The translations under genes were made by a program, and so were the position numbers. From Acinetobacter shaoyimingii (GTDB taxonomy: Bacteria; Pseudomonadota; Gammaproteobacteria; Pseudomonadales; Moraxellaceae): a DNA stretch of 64,000 bases. The notes under the pieces are model-generated. The model ran no database searches and was not told the origin of the DNA. It was given only the letters and a program-made list of their open reading frames with translations. This document shows positions 52,478 through 64,000 of the stretch, piece after piece. Position 1 is the stretch's first letter; every line of letters starts with the position of its first letter. The stretch covers positions 1,054,001 to 1,118,000 of the forward strand of contig NZ_CP049801.1 in NCBI RefSeq assembly GCF_011578045.1. The letters run 5' to 3'.

Positions 52478-54376
52478 ATGGGCGCTATAACCCCTAAAGA
52501 AGATTACACTAATATTCCACATGAAACTTTCGATGCTGTTATCGTTGGTGGTGGTGGTTCTGGTATGCGTGCGTCTTACCAACTTGCTCAAGCTGGTTTG
52601 AAAGTAGCTGTTTTGACTAAAGTATTCCCAACACGTTCACACACTGTGGCAGCACAGGGTGGTATTGGTGCGTCGTTAGGTAATATGCAAGAAGATAACT
52701 GGCACTACCATTTCTACGACACAGTGAAAGGTTCTGACTGGTTAGGTGACCAAGACGCAATTGAATTTATGACGCGTGAAGCGCCACAAGTTGTGTATGA
52801 GCTTGAACACTTAGGTATGCCATTTGACCGTAACGCTGATGGTACAATTTACCAACGTCCGTTTGGTGGTCACTCTGCGAACTATGGTGAAAAAGCAGTT
52901 CCACGTGCATGTGCTGCAGCTGACCGTACTGGTCACGCGCTTCTTCATACGCTTTATCAAAGCAACGTGAAAATGGGTACTCAATTCTTCGTAGAATGGA
53001 TTGCACTTGACTTAATCCGTAATGAAGCAGGCGATGTACTTGGTGTTACAGCAATTGACCAAGAAACAGGTAAAATTGCAGTGTTCCAAGCGAAAGCAAC
53101 ATTGTTCGCAACTGGTGGTGCAGGTCGTGTGTATCGTGCATCAACTAACGCATATATCAACACTGGTGACGGTCTTGGTATGGCAGCTCGTGCGGGTATT
53201 CCATTACAAGATATGGAATTCTGGCAGTTCCACCCTACAGGTGTTGCGGGCGCAGGCGTATTGTTGACAGAAGGTTGTCGTGGTGAGGGTGCAATCCTTC
53301 GTAACGATGCTGGTGAGCCATTCATGGAACGCTATGCACCAACTTTAAAAGATTTGGCTCCTCGTGACTTCGTATCACGTTCTATGGACCAAGAAATTAA
53401 AGAAGGTCGTGGTTGTGGTCCTAAGAAAGATTACATCTTGCTTGATATGACGCACTTGGGTGCAGATACGATCATGAAACGTCTTCCATCTGTATTTGAG
53501 ATTGGTAAGAAATTCGCGAACGTTGATATCACAAAAGAGCCAATTCCTGTTGTACCAACAATCCATTATCAAATGGGTGGTATTCCAACGAATATTCATG
53601 GTCAAGTTGTTGTTCCTGAAAGTCGCGAAACTGAAGCGCTTGAAGCAAATTACAATAAAGACACTGATGTGTATTCAATAAACCAAGAAGGTCGTAATTT
53701 CACTAAACCAGTGAAAGGTTTCTATGCGATTGGTGAATGTTCGTGTGTATCTGTACATGGTGCAAACCGTTTAGGTACAAACTCATTGCTTGACTTGGTT
53801 GTATTTGGTAAAGCTGCTGGTGAACACATCATCGATTACGTGACTAAACATCACGGTGATGAATATTCTCCATTGCCTACAACTGTGCTTGAAAAAACAT
53901 TTGCGCGTATTCGTAAATTGGACGAATCGACTTCTGGTGAAAATGCACAAGAAGTTGCTGATGCAATTCGTGATATCGTTCAAGATCATGCTGGTGTATT
54001 CCGTACATCAGAGTTGCTTGAAAAGGGCGTAAAAGAAATTCTTGCGCTTGAACCACGTATTCGTAATATCCATTTGAAAGATAAATCTAAAGTATTTAAC
54101 ACTGCGCGTATTGAAGCTTTAGAAGTGGAAAACTTATACGAGGTTGCTAAAGCAACGTTGATTTCTGCTGCTGCACGTAAAGAATGTCGTGGTGCACATA
54201 CGGTTGTAGACTTTGAGTTGCCGCCAGATCACCCATCTTACCCTTACGGTCGTCGTGATGATGAGTGGATGAAGCATACTTTGTGGTTCTCTACAGATAA
54301 CCATCTTGAGTACAAGCCTGTGCGTTACAAACCATTGTCTGTAGACGCTATTCCACCTAAACCACGTACATTCTAA
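52478..54376 (+). CDS. sdhA: Succinate dehydrogenase flavoprotein subunit SdhA
   Basis: SdhA oxidises succinate to fumarate at a covalently bound FAD. The 632-residue protein is longer than E. coli SdhA (588). Marks are [17 protein letters not shown] (26-42), the FAD-linked histidine in [18 protein letters not shown], the catalytic FHPTG (HPTGVAGAG), [10 protein letters not shown] and a final RPVRYKPL. It is preceded by AGGAAAATATC and followed 14 bases later by sdhB. Confidence 0.97.
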   Translation: MGAITPKEDYTNIPHETFDAVIVGGGGSGMRASYQLAQAGLKVAVLTKVFPTRSHTVAAQGGIGASLGNMQEDNWHYHFYDTVKGSDWLGDQDAIEFMTREAPQVVYELEHLGMPFDRNADGTIYQRPFGGHSANYGEKAVPRACAAADRTGHALLHTLYQSNVKMGTQFFVEWIALDLIRNEAGDVLGVTAIDQETGKIAVFQAKATLFATGGAGRVYRASTNAYINTGDGLGMAARAGIPLQDMEFWQFHPTGVAGAGVLLTEGCRGEGAILRNDAGEPFMERYAPTLKDLAPRDFVSRSMDQEIKEGRGCGPKKDYILLDMTHLGADTIMKRLPSVFEIGKKFANVDITKEPIPVVPTIHYQMGGIPTNIHGQVVVPESRETEALEANYNKDTDVYSINQEGRNFTKPVKGFYAIGECSCVSVHGANRLGTNSLLDLVVFGKAAGEHIIDYVTKHHGDEYSPLPTTVLEKTFARIRKLDESTSGENAQEVADAIRDIVQDHAGVFRTSELLEKGVKEILALEPRIRNIHLKDKSKVFNTARIEALEVENLYEVAKATLISAAARKECRGAHTVVDFELPPDHPSYPYGRRDDEWMKHTLWFSTDNHLEYKPVRYKPLSVDAIPPKPRTF

Positions 54377-54390
54377 TTGGGAGAAGTAAG

Positions 54391-55101
54391 ATGAGTAGAG
54401 GTACTCGTACATTTAATATCTACCGCTACGATCCTGATAAGGATAAAGCACCGTACATGCAGACTTTTAAGCTTGAGTTGACTGATAAGCACCGTATGTT
54501 GCTTGATGCACTTTTGGCATTAAAAGTTCAAGACGAATCTTTAACGTTCCGTCGTTCTTGTCGTGAAGGTATTTGTGGTTCTGATGGTGTCAACATCAAT
54601 GGTAAAAATGGTTTAGCGTGTCTTTGGAACCTAAACGATCTACCAGAAACAATCACAATTCGTCCTTTACCTGGCTTGCCAGTGATTAAAGATTTAGTTG
54701 TGGATATGAATCAGTTCTACGATCAGTATGACAAAATTCATCCATTCCTAATCAACAATCAACCAGCGCCACCAAAAGAGCGTTTGCAATCTCCTGAAGA
54801 GCGTGAACACTTAAACGGTTTGTATGAATGTATTCTTTGTGCATGTTGTTCAACTTCATGCCCATCATTCTGGTGGAACCCAGACAAGTTCTTGGGTCCT
54901 TCAGCATTGTTGAATGCATACCGTTTCATTATTGATTCGCGTGATACAGCAACTCAAGAGCGTTTGGCTCGTCTTGACGATCCATTCTCACTTTTCCGTT
55001 GTAAAGGGATCATGAACTGTGTATCGGTTTGTCCTAAAGGTTTGAATCCTACAAAAGCGATCGGTCATATCCGTAGCATGATGTTTGATCAAGCAGGTTA
55101 A
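54391..55101 (+). CDS. sdhB: Succinate dehydrogenase iron-sulfur subunit SdhB
   Basis: SdhB passes electrons through 2Fe-2S, 4Fe-4S and 3Fe-4S clusters to quinone. The 236-residue protein has the 2Fe-2S motif ([22 protein letters not shown], about 58-79), the [17 protein letters not shown] cluster (about 147-163) and [17 protein letters not shown]. It ends the sdhCDAB operon before a terminator. Confidence 0.97.
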   Translation: MSRGTRTFNIYRYDPDKDKAPYMQTFKLELTDKHRMLLDALLALKVQDESLTFRRSCREGICGSDGVNINGKNGLACLWNLNDLPETITIRPLPGLPVIKDLVVDMNQFYDQYDKIHPFLINNQPAPPKERLQSPEEREHLNGLYECILCACCSTSCPSFWWNPDKFLGPSALLNAYRFIIDSRDTATQERLARLDDPFSLFRCKGIMNCVSVCPKGLNPTKAIGHIRSMMFDQAG

Positions 55102-55114
55102 TTTCGATTAACTC

Positions 55115-55146
55115 AAAAAAACACACCTTCGGGTGTGTTTTTTTTG
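55115..55146 (+). terminator. Terminator of sdhCDAB
   Basis: AAAAAACACACC-ttc-GGGTGTGTTTTTTTT, 14 bases past the sdhB stop. Confidence 0.93.
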
Positions 55147-55858
55147 CTCTCTACATTCTGAGTGTGTGGCATGAGGCATGGTGAAAAATTAGGTTGTTCA
55201 TCTTAATTTTAGATAAATGTTTATTTTTTTGGTCAACAATCTAACTTTTATTAAGGGTTAGTGGTGTTATTATATAACATTAGAGATCTTAGATTAGATT
55301 TCTAAACTCGCATGAACTGCTGGTTTTTCTGATATCAATTTTAATCGCCTTAGACTTTGGTCGTAAAACGGTTTAAATTAAGTTTTAGGAACAGATATTA
55401 AGTTAAAATTGAGTAGGTGTATTTAGCTAATTTATGTGAGGTATGTGTCAATAAAATCAATTCGTAAATCTGTTCATGTTAGCATTTACAAGAACATTAT
55501 TTAGGAAAAAATAATGAGATTATGTACATTTTTTCAACACTTTGGCGCTGTGTTAAGGTCTAAAATTGTACAGTATGATTTTGCATCAAGTTGTTTTAGA
55601 AAAGGTAAATTTTACTTTGGTTTTTCTAAGTCAATTTGCAAAAAAATTGCTCGATTTCGGTCGAGTATAAGAATGAGTGATGATGCCAGAGAAGGCGTTA
55701 TGATTCGTTGTTGGTATTAGAGAAAAGCTAATGCTATAAACGCCCCATGGCCATTCGTGGTGGATGGGTGTATGTCAATTTACCGATTTGGCATTATCAA
55801 TCATGGGCGAGCTTAACAAGCTCCCTGTAATGTTTTGCAATAGGAAATGGGTCCACAA
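55147..55858. other. 712-base intergenic region before sucA
   Basis: AT-rich. It contains the sucA promoter region. A 68-codon open frame (55514-55720) has AGGA 7 bases before its ATG but no recognisable product; I do not call it a gene. A perfect 6+3+6 inverted repeat (55809-55823) sits about 35 bases before sucA. Confidence 0.5.
55809..55823. promoter_or_regulatory. Inverted repeat GAGCTT-AAC-AAGCTC upstream of sucA
   Basis: Perfect 6-base arms with a 3-base centre, 36 bases before the chosen sucA start. It may be an operator or an mRNA hairpin near the ribosome site. Confidence 0.4.
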
Positions 55859-58699
55859 ATGCAAGAAGTTGCTGACGCTTCGCGTCTTGACACTGAACTT
55901 TCCGCTGACAGTGCAGCGTATATTGAAGAACTGTATGAGCAGTATTTAACGTCTCCAGAGTCTGTTGGCTCCGACTGGCAAGAATACTTCAACAAATTCC
56001 CGAAAGGTGATCAACCACACAGTAATGTACGTGAGCAATTCCTTTTATTAGGTCGTAATTCAAATCGTATTCAGCCTGTCGTTCAAAGTTCAGTTAGCCC
56101 TGAACATGAACAACGTCAAATTGGCGTTTTACAACTGATTGCAGCTTACCGTAACCGTGGTCATCAAAAAGCAAAATTAGATCCATTAGGTTTGGCAAAA
56201 CGCGAAGATGTGCCTGATCTTGATCTAGCTGCTCATGGTTTAACTAAATCTGATCTTGATACTGTATTCAATGCAGGTAACTTGGCGATTGGTAAGACAC
56301 AAGCAACTTTAGGTGAAATGGTTAATGCCATGGAAGCAACATATTGTTCTTCTATTGGTGTTGAATACATGCACATCGTCGATACCAAAGAAAAGCGTTG
56401 GATTCAACAACGTTTGGAAGGTACACACGGTCAGTTTGGATTTACTGCTGAACAAAAGAAACATGTTTTAGAGCGTTTAACTGCTGCTGAAGGTCTTGAA
56501 AAATTCCTTGGTAACAAATACGTAGGTGCTAAACGTTTCGGTGTGGAAGGTGGTGAATCATTCATTCCAATGGTGAATGAACTTATTCAACGTGCAGGTT
56601 CTGTTGGCTGTAAAGAAGTGGTTATTGGTATGCCACACCGTGGCCGTCTAAACCTTCTTGTAAACATCATGGGTAAAAACCCAGCTGACCTTTTCGGTGA
56701 GTTTGAAGGTAAGGCACTGAACAAAAAAGGTTCAGGTGATGTTAAATACCATCAAGGTTACTCTTCAAATGTGATGACTCCAGGTGGTGAAGTACACTTG
56801 GCATTGGCATTTAACCCATCGCATTTAGAAATTGTAGGGCCTGTTGTTGAAGGTTCTGTACGTGCACGTCAAGTGCGTCGTAAAGACATTGGTGGTGATG
56901 ACGTATTACCAATCATTGTACACGGTGATGCAGCATTTGCAGGTCAAGGTGTGAACCAAGAAACCTTCCAAATGTCACAAACTCGTGGTTATACAGTAGG
57001 TGGTACGGTTCATATTGTTGTGAACAACCAAGTCGGCTTCACAACTTCTGATCCACGTGATGCGCGTTCTACAGAATACTGTACTGACATCGCAAAAATG
57101 ATCCAAGCACCGATCTTCCATGTAAACGGTGATGATCCTGAAGCTGTATTGTTCGTTTCTCAATTGGCACACGATTTCCGTCACACATTCCGTAAAGATG
57201 TTGTGATTGATATGTTCTGCTACCGTCGTCGTGGTCACAACGAAGCGGATGAGCCAGCAGCAACTCAACCATTGATGTATCAAGTGATTAGCAAAAAAGC
57301 GACAACACGTACGCTTTACGCAGACCAATTGGTTCAACAAGGTGTGTTAGATCGTGCCTCTGCTGATGCAATGGTTGAACAATACCGTGCAGATTTAGAA
57401 GCAGGCAACCACGTTGCAAATGCATTGGTATTAGAGCCAAACAAAAAAATGTTTGTGGATTGGACACCATACTTGGGTCATGAATACACAGACAAATGGG
57501 ATACTTCTTTCCCAATCGAGCGTTTAAAAGAACTTGGTCGTAAAATGCGTGAGCTTCCTGAAGGCTTCGTAATGCAACGTCAAGTATCGAAAGTGATCGA
57601 TGACCGTTTGAAAATGCAAACAGGTGAAATGCCACTCAACTGGGGTGCTGCAGAAACTTTAGCGTATGCAACAATCCTTGATGAAGGCTTCCTTGTTCGT
57701 TTAACAGGTGAAGACGTAGGTCGTGGTACATTCTCACATCGTCATGCGAAACTTCATAACCAAGTTGATGGTTCTACATACATCCCACTTTGCCATATCA
57801 AAGAAAACCAACCACGTACTGCAATTTATGACTCATTGTTGTCAGAAATGGCGGTTCTTGCGTTCGAATATGGTTATGCAACAACGCTTCCTAAGAGCCT
57901 TGTGATTTGGGAAGCTCAGTTCGGTGACTTCGCTAACTGTGCACAAGTCGTGATTGACCAATTCATCGCTTCTGGTGAAACCAAATGGGAACGTGTGTGT
58001 GGTTTGACTATGCTTCTACCACATGGTTTTGAAGGTCAAGGTCCAGAGCATTCATCTGCACGTTTAGAACGTTTCTTACAGCTATGTGCTGAAGACAACA
58101 TGCAAGTGATTACACCGACGACACCTGCGCAGATTTTCCATGCATTACGTCGTCAAGCACTTCGTCCTATTCGTAAGCCGTTGATCGTGACTTCACCGAA
58201 GTCATTGCTTCGTCACAAACTTGCAACGTCTACGCTTGAAGAACTTGCAAATGGTCAATTCCAAACTGTGATCGATGAAATCGACAACATCAACAAAGCT
58301 GACGTAACACGTCTGGTTCTTTGTGGTGGTAAAGTTTATTACGACTTACTTGAAAAACGTCGTGAACAAGAATTGAACAATACTGCAATCGTTCGTATCG
58401 AACAATTGTATCCATACCCAGAAGCACGTCTTGCGGAAGTTCTTGCGCAGTATCCAAATGTTACTGAACTTGTTTGGGCTCAAGAAGAACCGAAGAACCA
58501 AGGTGCTTGGTTATTCATCGCACCTCGTTTATATGACGATGTGATGAAATCTGGAAAACAAGTTCGTATCAGTTATGCAGGTCGTGAAGCTTCTGCTGCA
58601 CCGGCTTGTGGTTCACCTTACTTACATGCAAAACAACAAGCTCAGCTCGTTAATGATGCTCTTGCAATCGCAGCTGAACAATCAGGAGATTCACACTAA
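55859..58699 (+). CDS. sucA: 2-oxoglutarate dehydrogenase E1 component SucA
   Basis: SucA is the thiamine-diphosphate decarboxylase of the 2-oxoglutarate dehydrogenase complex. The 946-residue protein has the N-terminal segment ([24 protein letters not shown]) for E2 binding, the PP-domain with [11 protein letters not shown], a ThDP-binding [27 protein letters not shown], and the catalytic [12 protein letters not shown]. The C-terminal half holds [11 protein letters not shown] and [20 protein letters not shown] chose ATG 55859 (MQEVADAS); ATG 55847 would add 4 residues but is too close to AGGA. Its stop overlaps sucB by one base. Confidence 0.96.
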   Translation: MQEVADASRLDTELSADSAAYIEELYEQYLTSPESVGSDWQEYFNKFPKGDQPHSNVREQFLLLGRNSNRIQPVVQSSVSPEHEQRQIGVLQLIAAYRNRGHQKAKLDPLGLAKREDVPDLDLAAHGLTKSDLDTVFNAGNLAIGKTQATLGEMVNAMEATYCSSIGVEYMHIVDTKEKRWIQQRLEGTHGQFGFTAEQKKHVLERLTAAEGLEKFLGNKYVGAKRFGVEGGESFIPMVNELIQRAGSVGCKEVVIGMPHRGRLNLLVNIMGKNPADLFGEFEGKALNKKGSGDVKYHQGYSSNVMTPGGEVHLALAFNPSHLEIVGPVVEGSVRARQVRRKDIGGDDVLPIIVHGDAAFAGQGVNQETFQMSQTRGYTVGGTVHIVVNNQVGFTTSDPRDARSTEYCTDIAKMIQAPIFHVNGDDPEAVLFVSQLAHDFRHTFRKDVVIDMFCYRRRGHNEADEPAATQPLMYQVISKKATTRTLYADQLVQQGVLDRASADAMVEQYRADLEAGNHVANALVLEPNKKMFVDWTPYLGHEYTDKWDTSFPIERLKELGRKMRELPEGFVMQRQVSKVIDDRLKMQTGEMPLNWGAAETLAYATILDEGFLVRLTGEDVGRGTFSHRHAKLHNQVDGSTYIPLCHIKENQPRTAIYDSLLSEMAVLAFEYGYATTLPKSLVIWEAQFGDFANCAQVVIDQFIASGETKWERVCGLTMLLPHGFEGQGPEHSSARLERFLQLCAEDNMQVITPTTPAQIFHALRRQALRPIRKPLIVTSPKSLLRHKLATSTLEELANGQFQTVIDEIDNINKADVTRLVLCGGKVYYDLLEKRREQELNNTAIVRIEQLYPYPEARLAEVLAQYPNVTELVWAQEEPKNQGAWLFIAPRLYDDVMKSGKQVRISYAGREASAAPACGSPYLHAKQQAQLVNDALAIAAEQSGDSH

Positions 58700-59916
58700 T
58701 GGCAACCGAAATTAAAGCACCGGTATTCCCAGAGTCAGTTGCTGATGGAACAATTGCAACTTGGCACAAACAACCAGGTGAAGCTGTATCACGTGACGAA
58801 GTAATCTGTGATATCGAGACTGATAAAGTTGTATTAGAAGTTGTTGCTCCTGCTGATGGTACAATTTCTTCAATCATTAAAGCGGAAGGCGATACAGTAC
58901 TTTCAAATGAAGTGATTGCTCAGTTTGAAGAAGGTGCTGTATCTGGCGCTGCTCAAACTCAAGCAGTTCAATCTGAAGAAAAAGTTGAACAAGCTGCAGC
59001 TGCTACTCAAGCAGGTGCTGCACCTGTTGTTGAACGTGCTCAAGCTGTAACTGATCAAGCTCCTGCTGTACGTAAAGCTCTAACTGAGTCTGGTATTGCT
59101 GCGTCTGACGTTGATGGTACTGGCCGTGGTGGTCGTATCACCAAAGAAGATGTTGCAAATCATCAAGCGAAACCAGCTGCACCTGCTGCTGCGCCATTAA
59201 GCGTTGCTGTTGGTGAACGTATCGAAAAACGTGTTCCTATGACTCGTCTTCGTAAACGTGTTGCTGAACGTTTACTTGCTGCGACTCAAGAAACTGCAAT
59301 GTTGACAACATTCAACGAAGTCAACATGAAACCAATCATGGACATGCGTGCTCAATACAAAGATGCATTTGAAAAACGCCATGGTGCACGTTTAGGCTTC
59401 ATGTCATTCTTCGTTAAAGCTGCAACTGAAGCACTTAAACGCTACCCAGCTGTAAATGCATCAATCGATGGTGATGATATCGTTTATCACGGTTACTATG
59501 ACATCGGTGTTGCTGTATCTAGCGACCGTGGTCTAGTTGTACCAGTTCTACGTGATACTGATCGCATGAACTACGCTGAAGTTGAAAACGGTATCCGTGC
59601 ATATGCTGGTAAAGCACGTGACGGTAAATTGGGTATCGAAGACATGACTGGTGGTACATTCACGATTACTAATGGTGGTACTTTCGGTTCGTTGCTTTCT
59701 ACTCCAATTTTGAATACACCACAAACTGCAATCTTGGGTATGCACAAAATCCAAGAGCGTCCTATGGCAGTAAATGGTCAAGTTGAAATTTTACCAATGA
59801 TGTATTTAGCGCTTTCTTATGACCACCGTTTAATCGATGGTAAAGAAGCTGTAGGTTTCCTTGTAACAATCAAAGAATTGTTAGAAGAACCTGCTAAATT
59901 GATTCTTGATCTTTAA
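58699..59916 (+). CDS. sucB: 2-oxoglutarate dehydrogenase E2 component SucB
   Basis: SucB is the dihydrolipoyl succinyltransferase core. The 405-residue protein has one lipoyl domain with the lipoylated K43 in ETDKVVLEV, an Ala/Gln-rich linker (about 82-120), a peripheral subunit-binding domain ([29 protein letters not shown]) and the catalytic domain with [12 protein letters not shown] near the C terminus. Lipoylation depends on lipB (3.7 kb). Translation is coupled to sucA (TAATG). lpdA follows. Confidence 0.97.
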   Translation: MATEIKAPVFPESVADGTIATWHKQPGEAVSRDEVICDIETDKVVLEVVAPADGTISSIIKAEGDTVLSNEVIAQFEEGAVSGAAQTQAVQSEEKVEQAAAATQAGAAPVVERAQAVTDQAPAVRKALTESGIAASDVDGTGRGGRITKEDVANHQAKPAAPAAAPLSVAVGERIEKRVPMTRLRKRVAERLLAATQETAMLTTFNEVNMKPIMDMRAQYKDAFEKRHGARLGFMSFFVKAATEALKRYPAVNASIDGDDIVYHGYYDIGVAVSSDRGLVVPVLRDTDRMNYAEVENGIRAYAGKARDGKLGIEDMTGGTFTITNGGTFGSLLSTPILNTPQTAILGMHKIQERPMAVNGQVEILPMMYLALSYDHRLIDGKEAVGFLVTIKELLEEPAKLILDL

Positions 59917-59950
59917 TTCTTCGTTTACACATATAACAAAGTAGGTTTAG

Positions 59951-61415
<1,465 letters not shown>

Positions 61416-61417
<2 letters not shown>

Positions 61418-61446
61418 AAAAAGAGCGGCTTAGGCCGCTCTTTTTG
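61416..61446 (+). terminator. Terminator after lpdA
   Basis: AAAAAGAGCGGCC-like stem: AGAGCGGC-tta-GGCCGCTCT followed by TTTT. It separates lpdA from sucCD. Confidence 0.85.
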
Positions 61447-61583
61447 CCTTAGATGGTTGTTTTTATATGAATAATCATCTAAAACTATAAGTACAAATTT
61501 TAATAATTGCTAATACTTATCGTGATGGAAGTTTAAGTATTGGTCTGTCATAAAAACGTGAAAAGTAGTAAAAGGTTAAAAAA

Positions 61584-62750
61584 ATGAATCTACACGAATA
61601 TCAAGCAAAAGCGCTGTTAAAAAAATATGGAATGCCTGTTCAAGAAGGGATTCTTGCAACCAATGCAGATGAAGCTGTCGCTGCATTTGAGCAATTAGGC
61701 GGCAAATTCGCTGTCATGAAAGCGCAAGTACATGCAGGTGGTCGTGGTAAGGCTGGCGGTGTAAAAGTTGCAAAATCTAAAGAGGAAGTTGCGGCTTACG
61801 CAAACCAAATTATTGGTACACGTTTAGTGACCTATCAAACAGATGCAAATGGTCAACCTGTGAATAGCATCCTCATCTGTGAAGATGTTTATCCAGTTGA
61901 GCGTGAACTCTATTTAGGTGCTGTTGTTGACCGTTCAAGTCGTCGCGTTACATTTATGGCATCGACCGAAGGCGGTGTTGAAATTGAAAAAGTGGCAGAA
62001 GAAACGCCAGAAAAAATTATTAAAATTGAAGTTGATCCTTTGGTCGGCTTACTTCCATTCCAAGCACGTGAAGTTGCATTTGCTTTGGGACTAAAAGACA
62101 AACAAATTAATCAGTTCGTGACCATCATGACGGGTGCTTATAAAGCATTTGTTGAAAATGATTTCGCACTGTTTGAAATTAACCCACTTTCAGTTCGTGA
62201 AAATGGTGAAATTCTTTGCGTAGACGCTAAAGTGGGGATCGACTCAAATGCGCTTTATCGTCTGCCAGAAATTGCAGCAATGCGTGATAAATCGCAAGAA
62301 AATGAGCGTGAGCTGAAAGCCTCTGAGTTTGATCTGAACTATGTTGCTCTAGAAGGTAACATTGGTTGTATGGTCAATGGTGCAGGTTTAGCAATGGCGA
62401 CTATGGACATCATTAAACTTTACGGTGGTCAACCAGCTAACTTCCTTGATGTTGGTGGTGGCGCAACCAAAGACCGAGTGATTGAAGCATTCAAAATCAT
62501 TTTGTCAGATAGTTCTGTTCAAGGTGTTCTAATCAATATCTTTGGTGGAATTGTACGTTGTGACATGATCGCTGAAGCGATTATTGCGGCGGTTCAAGAA
62601 GTGAATGTGACTGTACCTGTGGTTGTTCGTTTGGAAGGGAATAACGCAGAATTAGGTGCAAAATTACTCGATGAATCAGGTCTTAAATTAATTTCTGCGA
62701 CTGGTCTTGCTGACGCAGCAGAAAAAGTCGTTGCTGCAGTAAAAGCATAA
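61584..62750 (+). CDS. sucC: Succinyl-CoA synthetase beta subunit SucC
   Basis: SucC is the nucleotide- and succinate-binding beta subunit of the enzyme that forms succinate and ATP/GTP from succinyl-CoA. The 388-residue protein begins [19 protein letters not shown], has the ATP-grasp segment [14 protein letters not shown] (about 45-58), FEINPLSV and the subunit-contact [19 protein letters not shown] and [10 protein letters not shown]. It has its own promoter region of 137 bases after the lpdA terminator. sucD follows 14 bases later. Confidence 0.97.
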   Translation: MNLHEYQAKALLKKYGMPVQEGILATNADEAVAAFEQLGGKFAVMKAQVHAGGRGKAGGVKVAKSKEEVAAYANQIIGTRLVTYQTDANGQPVNSILICEDVYPVERELYLGAVVDRSSRRVTFMASTEGGVEIEKVAEETPEKIIKIEVDPLVGLLPFQAREVAFALGLKDKQINQFVTIMTGAYKAFVENDFALFEINPLSVRENGEILCVDAKVGIDSNALYRLPEIAAMRDKSQENERELKASEFDLNYVALEGNIGCMVNGAGLAMATMDIIKLYGGQPANFLDVGGGATKDRVIEAFKIILSDSSVQGVLINIFGGIVRCDMIAEAIIAAVQEVNVTVPVVVRLEGNNAELGAKLLDESGLKLISATGLADAAEKVVAAVKA

Positions 62751-62764
62751 GGGGAGTATCAATC

Positions 62765-63655
62765 ATGAGCGTATTAGTAAATAAAGACACAACTGTATTG
62801 GTACAAGGTTTTACGGGTAAAAACGGTACTTTCCATTCTGAACAATCGATTGCTTATGGCACGAAAGTGGTTGGTGGTGTAACACCAGGTAAAGGTGGTC
62901 AAACACATCTTAATTTACCTGTGTTTAACACTATGGCTGAAGCTGTTAAAGAAACAGGTGCAACTGCAACTTCAATTTATGTTCCAGCGCCATATGTATT
63001 AGATTCGATTATTGAATCTATTGATTCGGGTATTGAGCTGATTGTGGTGATTACTGAAGGTGTACCGACTTTAGATATGCTAAAGGCGAAACGCTACCTT
63101 GAAACCTATGGCAATAATGCACGATTAATCGGTCCAAACTGTCCGGGGATTATCACACCAGGTGAATGTAAGATTGGCATTATGCCAGGACATATTCATC
63201 AACCAGGTAAAATCGGGATTATCTCGCGTTCTGGTACATTGACTTATGAAGCGGTTGCGCAAACCACTAAACTTGGTTTAGGTCAGTCGACTTGTATCGG
63301 TATTGGTGGTGACCCAATTCCAGGGATGAACCAAATTGATTGCTTAAAATTATTCCAAGAAGATCCACAAACTGAAGCTATCATTATGATTGGTGAAATT
63401 GGTGGTACTGCGGAAGAAGAAGCAGCAGAATATATTAAGTCAAACGTGACTAAGCCTGTTGTGGGTTATATCGCAGGTGTGACTGCACCTAAAGGTAAGC
63501 GTATGGGTCACGCTGGCGCAATCATCTCTGGTGGTAAAGGTACAGCAGATGAGAAGTTTGCGGCATTCGAGAAAGCTGGAATGGCGTATACACGTAGCCC
63601 AGCAGAACTTGGCTCAACTATGCTTCAAGTGTTAAAAGAGAAAGGTTTGGCTTAA
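62765..63655 (+). CDS. sucD: Succinyl-CoA synthetase alpha subunit SucD
   Basis: SucD binds CoA and carries the transient phosphohistidine. The 296-residue protein has the CoA-binding [13 protein letters not shown] (about 15-27), [11 protein letters not shown] and [10 protein letters not shown], and the active-site histidine in [11 protein letters not shown] near residue 246. GGGGAG precedes the ATG. It ends the TCA block at a terminator. Confidence 0.97.
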   Translation: MSVLVNKDTTVLVQGFTGKNGTFHSEQSIAYGTKVVGGVTPGKGGQTHLNLPVFNTMAEAVKETGATATSIYVPAPYVLDSIIESIDSGIELIVVITEGVPTLDMLKAKRYLETYGNNARLIGPNCPGIITPGECKIGIMPGHIHQPGKIGIISRSGTLTYEAVAQTTKLGLGQSTCIGIGGDPIPGMNQIDCLKLFQEDPQTEAIIMIGEIGGTAEEEAAEYIKSNVTKPVVGYIAGVTAPKGKRMGHAGAIISGGKGTADEKFAAFEKAGMAYTRSPAELGSTMLQVLKEKGLA

Positions 63656-63710
63656 GCTAAATTTTCTATCATGACATCAACAGCGTATTGTTATTGATTG
63701 CATGGAATTT

Positions 63711-63740
63711 AAAAAAAGCCTCATTGATGAGGCTTTTTTT
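63711..63740 (+). terminator. Terminator of sucCD
   Basis: AAAAAAAGCCTCA-ttga-TGAGGCTTTTTTT, about 56 bases past the sucD stop. Confidence 0.92.
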
Positions 63741-64000
63741 ATGCTGAATAAAACATCTTAAAATGAAATACAGTAAGAAAAAGTGTGAATGCTATTGGAA
63801 TTGTTAGAAATACAAGATAGTTTAATTTTAGAACACAAAAAGCATTATTTTTGAACAATATTATTTAATATAGAGATCTGTTTTTAAAGAATATTTAAAT
63901 ATACTTAATAAAATAGAGTGAATTGTGAATATAAAATTTGCATAAATTTACAATAGCTACAAAACCTATTCATACCAATCGAGCATAATCTGTACAAGGA
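63741..64000. other. AT-rich 3' end of the window
   Basis: 260 bases with no open frame of note and no clear repeat; the next gene starts beyond the window. Confidence 0.6.

Noticed and set aside
52767..54412. Minus-strand frames within sdhA
   Set aside because: sdhA is a full-length conserved gene on the plus strand; the antisense frames have no supporting signals.

Overview
This 64 kb window is chromosomal DNA from an Acinetobacter-type gammaproteobacterium (Moraxellaceae). The base composition is AT-rich, and several gene orders match Acinetobacter or Pseudomonas: TPR protein-lolB-ispE-tRNAGln-prs-rplY-pth diverging from hemA, and gltA diverging from sdhCDAB-sucAB-lpd-sucCD. The short 98-residue bL25, the 627-residue RpoD with an acidic insert and a FilA-like surface protein fit the same group. 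I cannot name the species from sequence reading alone. Most of the window is conserved housekeeping DNA; the accessory parts are small islets between housekeeping genes.

Region by region. 1-3.6 kb: the end of an acetyltransferase-like gene, a PuuP-like putrescine importer, and a two-gene unit (SCP2-like lipid-binding protein, iron alcohol dehydrogenase) preceded by a perfect 20-bp inverted repeat. 3.7-7.6 kb: lipB and DUF493 (ybeD-like), normally neighbours, are separated by a type VI secretion cargo islet: PAAR spike with a transthyretin-like extension, VRR-NUC nuclease effector, DUF3396 immunity protein. 7.7-17.9 kb: rpoD, a small acidic protein, UPF0149, trhO, DUF1289, ribB behind an FMN riboswitch, a DUF2157/GDYXXLXY membrane pair, panD, pth and rplY. 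18-24 kb: prs, four identical tRNA-Gln genes, ispE, lolB and a TPR protein, diverging from hemA. 24-29.6 kb: dnaG, bamD, rluD, pgeF and a flavodoxin-like gene. 29.6-30.5 kb: an intact IS5-type element inserted exactly at the flavodoxin stop codon.

30.8-36.7 kb: a FilA-like secreted protein, smpB, coaD, a 2[4Fe-4S] ferredoxin, rnpB, and two identical tRNA-Met genes in direct repeats that bracket a pair of RDD membrane proteins. 36.9-44.2 kb: an unknown gene overlapping nadE, a small HExxH protein, ravA-viaA and a small membrane protein. 45-49.2 kb: a probable three-gene oxidation operon (PF10118 metal-dependent hydrolase, SDR, Baeyer-Villiger-type flavin monooxygenase) facing a DUF2236 oxygenase. 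49.4-63.7 kb: gltA, then a 1 kb regulatory interval, then sdhCDAB, sucA-sucB-lpdA and sucCD, which together encode most of the oxidative TCA cycle from succinate dehydrogenase, 2-oxoglutarate dehydrogenase, succinyl-CoA synthetase and citrate synthase.

I found no CRISPR array and no phage. The best candidate for something new is the type VI effector islet. The duplicated tRNA-Met/RDD segment, with compensatory changes in its terminators, is the most informative structural observation. All function calls come from reading the sequence; no database search was run.
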